Origin: Liolophura sinensis
Lineage: Eukaryota; Mollusca; Polyplacophora; Chitonida; Chitonidae
Assembly: GCF_032854445.1 (NCBI RefSeq)
Contig: NC_088306.1
Span: 25,763,764-25,827,763, forward strand
Direction: 5' to 3'
DNA length: 64,000 bases
Each line of letters begins with the position of its first letter. The first letter of the stretch is position 1. The translations under genes and the position numbers were made by a program. Shown here piece by piece: positions 33,764-44,405 of this stretch. Under the pieces are notes generated by a model. That model was not told the DNA's origin and made no database searches. It saw only the letters and a list, made by a program, of their open reading frames with translations.

Positions 33764-36700
33764 AGTACCGGACTTCTGATCTCTTTTTAAGCTCACAGTT
33801 ACTGTGGTTACATGAAATGGTGGAACGCAACATATAAGGAAGGAGGTGGAGTTCGTGACATGGGGTTGACTTATGTTTTTGTTAATTTTATTTTCCTGTT
33901 TTGCCGTTTCCTTTGTATTGAGAATGTATTATATTTCAATAAGGGTTTTTATTGGGAAATTTCAGATTGCCTCAGAGGTTTTACAATAAGGGAATGACGC
34001 CATTTCATATCATCCTTTTTTTTTCCTAGGGAGGGGACATGGAAATGCTATCCATGCATCAGTCCTTCGGGAATTTTAAATTGAGGTTTGCTGTCAAGTG
34101 GTAGAGTGACGTCTGCATTGAAGAACCAGCTTTTTTTAGGCATCTGAGAATTGATGGGGCTCATTGACTAAAAACTAGTCTTTACAACTGCCATATCTGT
34201 CTGTAACATGTGATTTTGAATAGTTTTCAACCAATTACATGTAGGTTCATACCTGCCCAGTGGCTTGAGGTCAGCAAACAGATAGTTGGGATTTGTCATG
34301 GGTGGCCATTATGGAATCCCCGGCTATCTCACTATTCTGTTTAAGCAGTAGTGCATTATAAAAGTGGCAATAACACATTGGCAGATGAAGTTACTGTCGC
34401 CTGAGCTTGTTTTTGTTCATTTTCGGTGTTGACACATTGTGAAAGAAACAGGGAGGTAATAAATGCAGTGTACAGTGTTAGCATGTCAACGTTTTGTATT
34501 ACCAGCCAAAAAACCATTGTCTACCATCATTGCAGTCAGTCATCATTGTACAAAGTGCCTAATGCACTGACCAATATACAGTACTGCAAAAATTATACAA
34601 CCGGCCCAAATCTAGCTCATAGCTATCCTACGTGTATCGCAATATCTGCTTTCGCAGGAATGTGGGATTTTTTTTTTTCTCTGTGAAAACAGTGGTTAAG
34701 GTTTTTTTTTACTTCATACTGTACTAGAGGCTAGATGATAACTGGCTTTATCCTTGTAGTTACATGTATCCTGGAAAATGGTAGTTACATGTATCCTGGA
34801 AAATGAAGACGACAGGTGCATATATATGTTGTTAATAACTGTTTTTTTAATATGTCAGACCCATCTTAATTACCTCCCCTGTACAATGGAGTATGGTACA
34901 CAGATCAGCCCATAACAGTATTCCATGAAACTGACCTTATTTACTTATGTGTGTGCGAAAATTTTGATTTCACAGCGTGTATTTCTCGGAAACAAAGTGT
35001 ATACATTTACCTTTGTGTACCTTGTTGCCTTTGTGTATCTGGTTACCTTTGGTTAATGGGGTGGAGTGGGTGTATGTTAACTGTATTAAACCTTGTAGAG
35101 CAGGATAAGCTGAGACAGACATGGAATTTCAGCTGGTTTATGTTAATTCTAATTTTTGGGACGCCTGGTCTGCTCTTTTCAGCCATTATATTTGCACATG
35201 TAATTTGTAGCAGGAATATTTAGTTTCTTTTTCTTCACATGGTTAGTCCATATAATAAAAAAAACATATTCATATCTGTACTTTTCAAAAAAATGTGGAG
35301 AGAAATGTAACTCTTTGCTCTCAGCACTACTAATATCTGTTTTAAAAAAAATTAGAAGACATAGGGCCACACGTATAATTTTCAAGGTAAACAGCTTTAT
35401 TGCCTTCTAGCACATATCATATTTTTTTCTCACACTCAGTCATTAATCAGTCAACAGATTTTGATTTAGTACCCAAGGTCAGTAAACTTCTAAAGTTCTG
35501 TTTTTCTGTAGTACATATACCTCAAGCCTGTGATTGGCTCGCTCAACAAAATAAGGTATCTCAGCTTCTTATGGAAGCAGTGTTGTATAGTCATCGTCAG
35601 TCATGGTCTAACCTCTACACAGGTACGTACAACATATTACAGTATCAAGATATTCTGCACATTGACTATTGAATTAACAGTATCAGTACTCGGGCTGATT
35701 AAAAAAGTGTGTATGTTTTAAGGCGCAATCATGTATTAATAGCGTGTGTTTGTCTCTTATATAACTTGTAGGGGCCTTCATGGCCGAGGAGGTTAGCACA
35801 CCAGAACAACCTATCATTTCTTGTTGAGAAAAAACAACTTTTTTCATAACATTTATCACAACCAGATTAGTTACATTTTGCAGATTTCGAATACATATGT
35901 ATTTTTGAAAGATAATATGTAAATGTACCATCATGTTTATCGATTTACCAAGAGCAAAAATAAGTAAACTGCTGCCAAGTTGTAAAAATGTGAATATATC
36001 AACAAAAAAAAAATTAAATTAAAAAAAAATGTAGATAAAAAAGAAAAAAGATCAGTTATATATACTGTGTTTTAAAGACTTCACAGGTCGGTTTGTCACC
36101 ATGTACCCTTCATTACATCATACTGAATTATATAGCCAAGGCTTGAAACTTGCTTTTTTTTTTTCTTTGTTTCATTTTGGTTGGGAGATGTAAGTGAAAT
36201 CCCACCAATCAAAGTGCTTAGTACATACATTTACCCCTTTCATGGTTTTATTTTAACAATTATACAAGATAGTGGCTATTTCCATATCATCCAGTACCAT
36301 TATCATGGTAATTTGATTGATAAATTTAAACACTTGTTATGTTTAATTCAGTATTTTATTGTTTGTTTTTTAATACATTGTAGTTTTGAGTTCTCTGTTC
36401 TCAGATCATGCTACAGAAAGTGTTTGTCTGATTTTGTTTGATAGATGAGGTATGCATCAGGATGTGAATGATTTGAAACTATCTATGCAGACGTCTCATT
36501 TTGTTTTGACTGTGTATATAAAATAAAACATTTTAAATATAATCGGTGATGCATTTGGCTTTACTTGTTGAGTACCAGTACTATTTATGTATTTATTTGA
36601 TTGGTGTTTTACACTGTACCCTACAACATTTCAGTGGTATAATGATGTCTAAGAACACAGTCCTCTGCTGTTATTCTACATACGGTATTGGTGTTAAATT

Positions 36701-38860
36701 TACATACGGTGAAACAGAGCTTCACATTTTAAAAATTCTGTGAAGAGTGTACTGAGGGCTTCTTGTTTCCTTCCATGAAGCAATTATAACTCCCCTTCTA
36801 AAAGATGTATGACAAAGTGAAATTAGCATTTATTGCTTCATGGACTCCACTGGCCAGTTGTTCAAGAGTCTATAAAATTTAAACCAGGCTTAAATCTAAA
36901 TACCAGTCACGTTCTAGTACAAAGCTATTTTGTCTTTAGGGCGGGCTGAAATTAATACCGGGCTTAACTGTTAATACACTTGTCCACGACTGGACCCATG
37001 TTTTTAAAATTCTGTGTAAAATGATGTGAGCAATACATACCAAAAACAAAAAGAGGTGCAAGTGGAAAATGCTTCAATACGGTATTATTCCTGGTTCAAA
37101 TTAATTTAGGGAGATATATCCGCGTGATTCATCATCACAACTTTTGAGGAGAAAACTGGTCCGGTTTTTGTGCAACTATTATAAACTCTTATCCTGCAGG
37201 TTAAACTCAGTAATATTGACATAAACAGACGGGCTCGAACTGGCACAAGATGGGATTAAGATCTGTCTATCTATAAATCCGAGGCAGACCTGACCTTAAA
37301 GGGATACAGAATTGACACTGATTGCCTGAGAGTGGAGAAATGGTTTCCTGGGTTAAATCTTGTAGCCTTGGTCACGCTTGAATAAATGTAAAATACCTAA
37401 AATTCAGCTAAGGCAAGTTATGGCCTATATCTCTCACATCAGCCAATCAGAATCGATTCTGTAGCCCTTTAAGGCATATGTAGAGCACAGACCTTACTTT
37501 CTGACTGAACAAAGCTATCTGCATACCGTCCATGGAGTTTATACGGGCCTACTTAGTTTTCTGTATGTTTGACGCTACATTCTAGCCTTCTCCGCTTATT
37601 AAGCGATGGCGGTATGTTCTGATTATGGTTAGGTGGAACTGGAGCCATTCACTGGCGTTTGGTAAGTTACTTACACGTGTGTGATGTCAGACTTGCATGG
37701 TATATTGCTGAGAAGACTATTAAATATAATTAGGACATTTAAAGGCCCAGCAAACAGCCCCACAACACCGTCAACCAAAACCAGACAAATAACGAAAGAA
37801 ATCTAGAAACCCCATGGCCAAGGTCGGGCTTGAACCCCAGTCTCTCGTACCAGCAGCTGAGAAGAGGGTGTGTGTTGGGAGGGGAGAGGCGGAGGGGTCT
37901 TACAACTAAGCCACGTCTTGTTTCCCAGTTTGTGATCGAGATGGCTAAAAAGGTCAAGTAACATTCTAGGGCGGAACAAATATATGTAAGAGTAGTGGAA
38001 ATGATTTAGGCGTAGAGTTTTGAGGCTAATAAAGATGCCAAAAATCCATGCGCCGAAAGAGATATTCGTATACCAGCCGTCAACCAATAAGGACATTCCG
38101 GGTCAATAATTGCAAGGCCAATTCACAAATCGAAATAAAAAAAGAATATAAAGTACGGAAATAGGACGGAATCATATAATGGGAAGTAATCAACAGTTTT
38201 CAATGATACAAGAAAATGCACGGTGTGCTCTGAGTGAAATCAGAACTCAAACCGTTTACCATTGCAGAATGTAAGTTGTAGGCAATAAAATATGTATCTC
38301 AGTTGCGCTTTGATTGCAGCTGTTCCTATCTCAGTGACGTTCTAATTCAACACGATGATCATACCGCCCCTAGCCCTGGGTTAAGCGGAATTAGACAGAA
38401 TCATGAAGCAGAGTGCCAGAGAAACAGTTTCTAACCTTTGGGGTGTAGGGATTACAAAACAAGAAATCTATCTTTGATATGACGAAAATGACAATAACAA
38501 GCGTATAGTCACCTGTTAGACAAGCACTAACAAATCCAATTATCTAAGACTTTGCGATCAGGGAAGTGAGCTTTTCTTCCTATCTTCCACGAAGTAATGG
38601 GCTGCATATATGTAAAATTTTCAAACATTTTTATTTTTGCTTCCTTGCATGAAGCAATGTTCCAAAACGTGTGAAAAGTGAAATGAGCATTTCCGTCCTC
38701 ACCGAAAACTGTTGACGGCTCCCCTTTATGTGGTTCCGTGCTAATTTCATACTTGATATATTTTCCTCGTTCTTAGGTGATTTGTTATGAACGTTTTTTA
38801 GGAAATCGGTCTTGCGATTACTGGAAGGTCCCTAGTCGTACATTACGTCGAAAACGTGTC
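33764..38860. other. Intergenic stretch (LIPT2 3' region and beyond)
   Basis: Likely LIPT2 3' untranslated sequence first, then AT-rich DNA with no recognised gene. A 25-bp direct duplication (TAGTTACATGTATCCTGGAA) is at about 34758-34805, and a family A SINE tail fragment is at 36588-36640 (minus). A tRNA-headed repeat lies at about 37740-37925. Confidence 0.55.
37740..37925 (-). mobile_element. tRNA-derived SINE of a third type
   Basis: On the minus strand ACGTGGCTTAGTTGTAAGAC resembles an A box and GGGGTTCAAGCCC a B box, followed by a body that does not match families A or B. Only one copy is in the window, so boundaries are uncertain. Confidence 0.5.
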
Positions 38861-39518
38861 CATTTGAGGAGGACGAGGAGAAGGAGGAGGAAGAGGAGGC
38901 ACGGCACGGCACACCACACTATAGTGTACTATACCGTACTATACTACACTATGGTGTACTGTACTGTAAGAACGCGGGCTAAACGACACATGGGGTGGTG
39001 AATGCGTGAAACAAGTAGGCTTGTATATTGTGGGGTGACTGGTCCCGCCAAAACGGATCAATATTGGCGAATTTCGTTGAGGTTTGCGTTTGTGAAAAGT
39101 CTAAAGTGGCTGGCTCGTAGAGTTGAGCGACGATCTGTGTCGCGCCAAAACGGATCAGTGGGAGGGTAGGATTTTCCCGCCCGAATTTCGTTGACATCCG
39201 TGTCGAGTCCTCCAATGAGCGAGGAGCTGAACGGACCAATGGACGTCGGGTGAGCGAAACGCCGGCTGGTAAAGTTGGGTTGAGCAGCTCTATCGTGCCA
39301 AAACTGACCAATGGGTGACGAGCAGACCAAGAAACACAAGATTTGGGGAAAAATTGTCTTGGACGCGGTGTTGACGCGCGAACTTCGTTGATGCCCGCGA
39401 GGGTGGGATAAACAGAGGTGTGGGGAGCCGTGTGACAAGCATCTGCGGCTATAATACCTGCCTACGCAACACCAAGCCACGCTCAACAAGACGCTTTTTA
39501 CTGAAAAGATGCTGCCAT

Positions 39519-40443
39519 TATGAAACGACCTGCTTCTGACAACCTTCTGGTGCCAGAGCATGCTAAGGTGTGAATGCCATCTCACAGCGAAACCGTAACC
39601 AAACTTCAGATCACCCTGTGGCTGTGGGTGGGGTGCGTGATGACAACATGACTGAGATTCTACAATGTCCCATAGACCCCCACTCCCGCACCCAAACGTG
39701 CCGTTCTCGATGGCCAGGGCTGGGCCAGGTTGAAGGAACTGGCTACAGATCTGTACGAGGTGGGCTTGACGATGCGTTAGCCGTCATCCGACGGCTTGTG
39801 TCTCTCCACTCTGTCCACCCCCATGTTCGTCCACGTGAAGAAATGGAGAGCATATCGACCCGACGGTCCGTTCTATCCGACCAAAGAAGGTGTCACCCTC
39901 AAGTACCTAACCAACTGGTAAAACCTAATGGTAGCCATCCCAGACATCTACATGCCGCTGATGGCAGTCGAGGAAGCGGCCGGCAGCGACGATGACGACC
40001 ACGTGAAGGTGGGGCCCGTGACAGTCATCCTGGAGCAGCCGAAACCGGCCTAGCTTGAGTCAGAGCATGACGTGACCCTGACTAACCTGTTGTTGAATGC
40101 GTACCACGTAGGTCTCCAGCCCAGCATCTTTCAGTTTCAGCGCAAAGCGTCCGCCCAAAGCCTCAACACCTCGGCACGACTGACAAGACCTCCCTTCCCC
40201 CTTTCAGGGCTGACAGTCACCATCGTGGATTTAACCCGTACCCGTTACCTGAAAGAGGGACCCGTGCTCATCAATTTCATGCGCCAGGCCCGCAAAGCAC
40301 CATCACTGCCTTGGGATGTAGGGAAGGAAGTGAAGGAGCAACTGCGTCAGTTTTTGCACGAGACGACAATCAAGAAGGCCAACCTTAACTCCGCCCGGAT
40401 GTACTTGAAGCATATGGCAGCCAACCCGCCCAAGCCTCCGTGA
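39519..40443 (+). pseudogene. Broken ORF(s) of the Polinton-like element, function unknown
   Basis: A short ORF beginning MKRPASDNLLVPEHAKV stops at once (39519-39572). Downstream, coding-like stretches in shifting frames (WARLKELATDLYEVGLT at about 39718-39768; FYPTKEGVTLKYLTNW at about 39870-39918; the open stretch 40072-40443 with KEVKEQLRQFLHETTIKK) suggest one or two decayed proteins interrupted by stops and frameshifts. No family is recognised. Nucleotide composition differs from the AT-rich flanks. Confidence 0.4.
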
Positions 40444-40953
40444 CCATCGAGGACAAGCCCGCAGACGAGCAAGCGCTTTTTCCTTCACCCTTGCCACCTT
40501 CGTGTCGGTGACACCACCATTACCCCTTGCCAAGGCATGTGGTGTTCATTCCACCCATGTGTTTACAGGGGCCTTACCAGGATGAGAGTTCTGAACATAG
40601 ACCATTGCCCAGACTTCCATATCGATGATTCATTCATCACCGTCACCACCAAGAGACATTTCCCACGATGACCGGACCTGTTCCCCTGCGTAAAACACAC
40701 ACACACGCACACACAAATGACGGACTTGACACGGGACTTTCTCCGCTGCTGTTTGTGTTCTCATACTGTGCTTTATTTTTTTCCTGTCACTGTTGAAGTT
40801 CACATGTAACAAAAAGAAAAAAATGTGACGTTGAATCCCAGGTCTTTTTGTTGGTTATTTCTCACCTACACCGCTTGTATTATTTAGCTATGGGTAGTCC
40901 ACCTTAAGTGATTTGATTCAAGGCTCTATTGCTCGGTTGGTGACGACACTAGA

Positions 40954-41286
40954 ATGACGATGTGTTTTAACACTTTGTGTCTTTCTAGCCTGGACAACCT
41001 GTGCACCAGGCCCAGGTGGAAAGAATGGGTGGACATCGTCACGGACCTTCGAGGCTACACAGGTGTACTCCGCAGTATGTTTGCGGATGGTATCGTCAAT
41101 CACGCACGTGTGCACGTCATGCGAGCTCACACCGAAGACATCTGCCGACAGGTCACGGATCCCCAGCCCATTCAGCAGTATTATTTAGACACTGTTCTCC
41201 CCACGTTAATGTACGAAGAGCGACTCTCCAACCAGGCGTCATTATTCTGTGGACGCTCCGTGTCAAATGCATGTACACAGGTGTAA
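40954..41286 (+). pseudogene. ORF of 110 codons in the Polinton-like element, function unknown
   Basis: The open stretch includes RPRWKEWVDIVTDLRGYTG and VHVMRAHTEDICRQV and ends in a frame that looks truncated. It is GC-richer than the host genes. It could be a remnant of an element protein; I cannot assign it. Confidence 0.35.
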
Positions 41287-41639
41287 ACACATGTTCACGG
41301 TGCACTGGGGTGTTTATTTTTGAGCAGGAAGGCGAGACCGTCTTGCAGCCCCAGTCAAATGACCGGTGGTCACACCGGGGCTCGAATCCTAAAAAAATCT
41401 GTTATATTCAAACTCGCATACACAAACGCGCGCAAGGACGACACGGGACCATTTCTCGCACCGGCCGCCAGCCTCCTCGCCAGCAGCAGTGATTGCAACC
41501 GCGGGGGCAGAATCGGGGTCAGAGCGCATTCACGGATAGTGATCGAGACTGTCCATGCCACTCTCCATGCATCGTAATAAGAACCTGACAGCCCAGCGGC
41601 TTACAGCGGCGTCCAGCCCTTGCTCAAGGCAGCCCGGCA

Positions 41640-42190
41640 ACAATGACTTACAGAGAGCAGGGTGCGCGTGTCGGCTTGGCTGGCCCAACAGGACATGCAC
41701 ACTGAACCGTCCCACTCGACAGGACTACCCTCGTAACCGGGTCGTGGTTGGGGGGCATAGACAGTCAGTGGCAGACGGACCTGGTCGACATGGGGGCGTG
41801 TGCCAAACACGACAACAACAGTTTCCTACTTACTTGCATTAGTGTCCTTTGCAAGTACGATTGGGTCGTCCCAAAACCAAAACCGTTCGCACCAAAACCG
41901 TTGCTTGTGTGATCGAGGCGTTTCAACACGTTTTCAAGACGGGGTGTCAACCCTTGTGCCTGCAAACGGACAAAGGCAAAGGTTTCTGAACAGACCGTTT
42001 TAAAGCACTTTTACAGGAAAACTGGGCCTTCGCCTTTCACACATTCAACGAGACCAAACCCTCCTTGGTAGAACGGTTTAACCGTACTTTGAAAGGACGC
42101 ATGTACAAGTATTTCACCGCTCACCGTCAGCCCGTCGTGTACACACTGGAGGACTTGAAGAGGGAACGGTTGTCCGGGACGTTTTGAGCA
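41640..42190 (+). pseudogene. Polinton-type integrase (rve), disrupted
   Basis: Motifs typical of Polinton integrases appear in order but in different frames: WLAQQDMHT (about 41672-41700), RNRVVVGG, QWQTDLVDMGA (first Asp of the DDE triad), QTDKGKGF followed by a stop (second Asp), and ETKPSLVERFNRTLK (Glu). At least one frameshift upstream of RNRVVVGG and one in-frame stop after the second Asp make it non-functional. The catalytic residues themselves remain. It presumably once catalysed insertion of the element. Confidence 0.72.
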
Positions 42191-42270
42191 CGCTGATGCA
42201 CTCGCCAATCCCACAACCAGTAGAACGTCTTCTAATACGCCTCACGTGTGTAAATCCGCTCTTTCCCCCC

Positions 42271-42428
42271 GTGCGTCTGCGGGTGCCGGAGCATGTTCGT
42301 CAATCGGACAAACGTCCTGGCACATGAATGGCACGTGAACGTCTCTCAGGGTGGTGGTGTGCGTCCTTTCATTCCTGAGCCAGTTGTCCCGTCTGGAAAA
42401 TGTCCTGGCGCACGTTCGGCAAGCGAAA
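42271..42428 (-). pseudogene. C2H2 zinc-finger remnant, antisense within the element
   Basis: On the minus strand 42339-42271 reads a complete C-x2-C-x12-H-x3-H finger (FTCHSCARTF ... LRHPQTH). 42428-42359 reads a second finger in which the first histidine has become asparagine (FACRTCARTF ... LRNERTH). The two fingers are in different frames, so the gene is broken. It may be an element-encoded DNA-binding protein or a host fragment. Confidence 0.5.
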
Positions 42429-42667
42429 TCCCTCACCGAAGACTCTCCTCTGTCAGACGCTCTGTTGTGCCTTGACGTCCCTGTAAACTCGCGCTGGCTT
42501 TGTGCACATGTGTGAGCCAACATTTGTTTTAACTAGAGATACCGTTTTCACTTTTCAAGCCGTTTTGTACACGCTACACCACGCCAAACAACACCACACT
42601 ACATTACAAGACACTACACTATACTACACTACACTTAAATTTAACCTAGATCCACGGCTGTGCCATT

Positions 42668-42990
42668 TGGTGATTGAGTGAGTGCTTTGGGTTTAACGTC
42701 GTACTTAATAATTCTTCAGTCATATGACGACGAAAAAGTCCTTAGAGTATATGTACGTGTAATGTGCCACCAAATTGCAGGGCGAATATCCACCACTCTT
42801 TCATCTAATGCTGCTTCACTGAAACGACTTACCGAAGGCAAGTAAGCCGCTCCACTGAGCCAATATGCTGATACGGGCCAACCAGTTGCACTGTATCAAT
42901 AATCCAAACCAGGGATCTACAACTTCCTCTATTGTCTTTGGTGTGACTCGATCCAGGATTGACCCTGGATCTACCAGATTTTGGTGGTTT
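42668..42990 (-). mobile_element. SINE family B, antisense, near full length
   Basis: TGATTGAGTGAGTGCTTTGGG, TTTAACGTCGTACTTAATAATTC, CATATGACGACGA, GACTTACCGAAGGCAAGTAAGCCGC and the reversed head GATCCAGGATTGACC. It abuts the right side of the Polinton-like island. Confidence 0.8.
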
Positions 42991-43980
42991 TGCTCACTTT
43001 GGACTGAGATACCTTGTATGTGCAACATCTCCAAAATGAAAAAAAAATGTGTGCTTTTTAAGCTTCCTGTGGAATACTTCCTAATGTTTTCTTCCTTTTA
43101 GGCAAAATTTCGGAAAACAAAACACAGTGGGCGTTATCTGCAATGTATTAGTTTGTTGGCAAACCTAGCATAATGCCTTTATGCTAAAACTTTCATAATT
43201 CATTCGCGTATAATATTCCTTACGCCTCTGCAATACCGCTGAAAACTGTTGACGGCTCGTCTTCGTTGGTGTTTGTGTTGAACATTGTGTTCAAAACTGG
43301 TCTTGGAATTATTTACCCGGAGCGTCGATTTTGGCTGACGGCTGGTATACGAATGTCTGTTTCGATGACTAGATTTGACCAGTACAAAACGGTTGTTCAG
43401 GGCCACCAGATTGTCTTAAGTGGAATATTTTTCTTGTGTAGCACTCAACATAACAAGAGTTTTGTCGGCCTACATTGTCCCATTTCACTAAGAGTGATAT
43501 TAGGCACATCGTCTGGTGTATTCGGTATGATGTTCCAGCTAGTCTGCTTTTTAAGTATATATGATATCAAAAACTTACAACATAGAGAGTAAAACTATAG
43601 CACGTAACCGGTGAAATACAGCCGCTTGTCATTTTATCTCAGTTAGAGTTTCATTTTATAACAGTTCATGTAAATGCTTTAAAAAGGGAATGCACTAATA
43701 TTACTTGCAATTTAAGAGGCGTCACTGGTCTAGAATGACTCAGAATGGTGTGTTGTCGTCACATTTAATGAACAGTAACATGACATAATTGTGTAATGAT
43801 AAAATCGACATAATATTTAATCAAGATTATTGACATACCAAGGGATTTACAGGTGGCGCTGGGGTGAATGGGGTACCGGCAGATTTTCCTCTTACAAAAG
43901 GTGGCACCTGTGTCATAGGATTAGTACGTCAAAAGTCTGTTGTTGCGCGACGCAAAATATGTTGCGTGCTTTTGTTTCAT
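42991..43980. other. Intergenic stretch between element and DCST2 (no gene seen)
   Basis: I see no supported gene. GAAAACTGTTGACGGCTC at 43241-43258 is identical to 38704-38721 on the other side of the Polinton-like island. Confidence 0.5.
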
Positions 43981-43983
43981 CTG

Positions 43984-44264
43984 TGACGTATTTGATATAC
44001 CCCCTGTGACGTCGCGCTGCTGACGCTGCAGTGGAATGCAGGAATACGTTCCACTTCAGACTTCTGCGGGTATCCCATTGGAACTTCCATGTTATAAGTC
44101 TTTTGTTGCGCGACGTCAAACATGTTGCTCGCTGCGCTTTTACTTAACGGCGTATAGACATTGTAGTAGAACGTTCGACGCCACTGACCTGAGGTAACCC
44201 GTCACTTTGGTCGGTATCCAATTCACATGACCGCGTACGTAATTTGACGTCATAAGCTACGTCA
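43984..44264 (+). promoter_or_regulatory. DCST2: CRE-like cluster upstream of DCST2
   Basis: A perfect palindromic CRE, TGACGTCA, lies at 44245-44252, with a half-site TACGTCA at 44258-44264, TGACGTC at 44007-44013 and TGACGTA at 43984-43990. CRE sites near the start of testis genes are bound by CREM in mammals; use of the same logic here is inference. The perfect site is about 155 bp upstream of the start codon. Confidence 0.5.
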
Positions 44265-44405
44265 TCATGGGAGCCAGTTAAACGCGAGAATTATATTGGA
44301 GGAAGGAACAAGCAAAATATCTAGTTCTAACTCTGATATTATTAGTCTGACTAAGCAGTACACCTAATTAGAAGTGGAACTGTGTAATTATCCTCTGGTT
44401 ACAAG

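Larger units (their letters stand above)
38880..42640 (+). mobile_element. Decayed Polinton/Maverick-like element, compact remnant
   Basis: A GC-richer island of about 3.7 kb bounded on both sides by CACTA-rich simple sequence (38920-38955 and 42595-42635). It holds a broken retrovirus-type integrase at 41640-42190 whose local motifs are those of Polinton integrases. Further frame fragments lie at 39519-40443 and 40954-41286, and there are antisense C2H2 zinc-finger remains at 42271-42428. Complete Polintons are 15-20 kb; I find no DNA polymerase B, packaging ATPase, protease or capsid genes, so this is a deletion derivative or a short relative. Terminal inverted repeats were not established. 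Confidence 0.65.
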
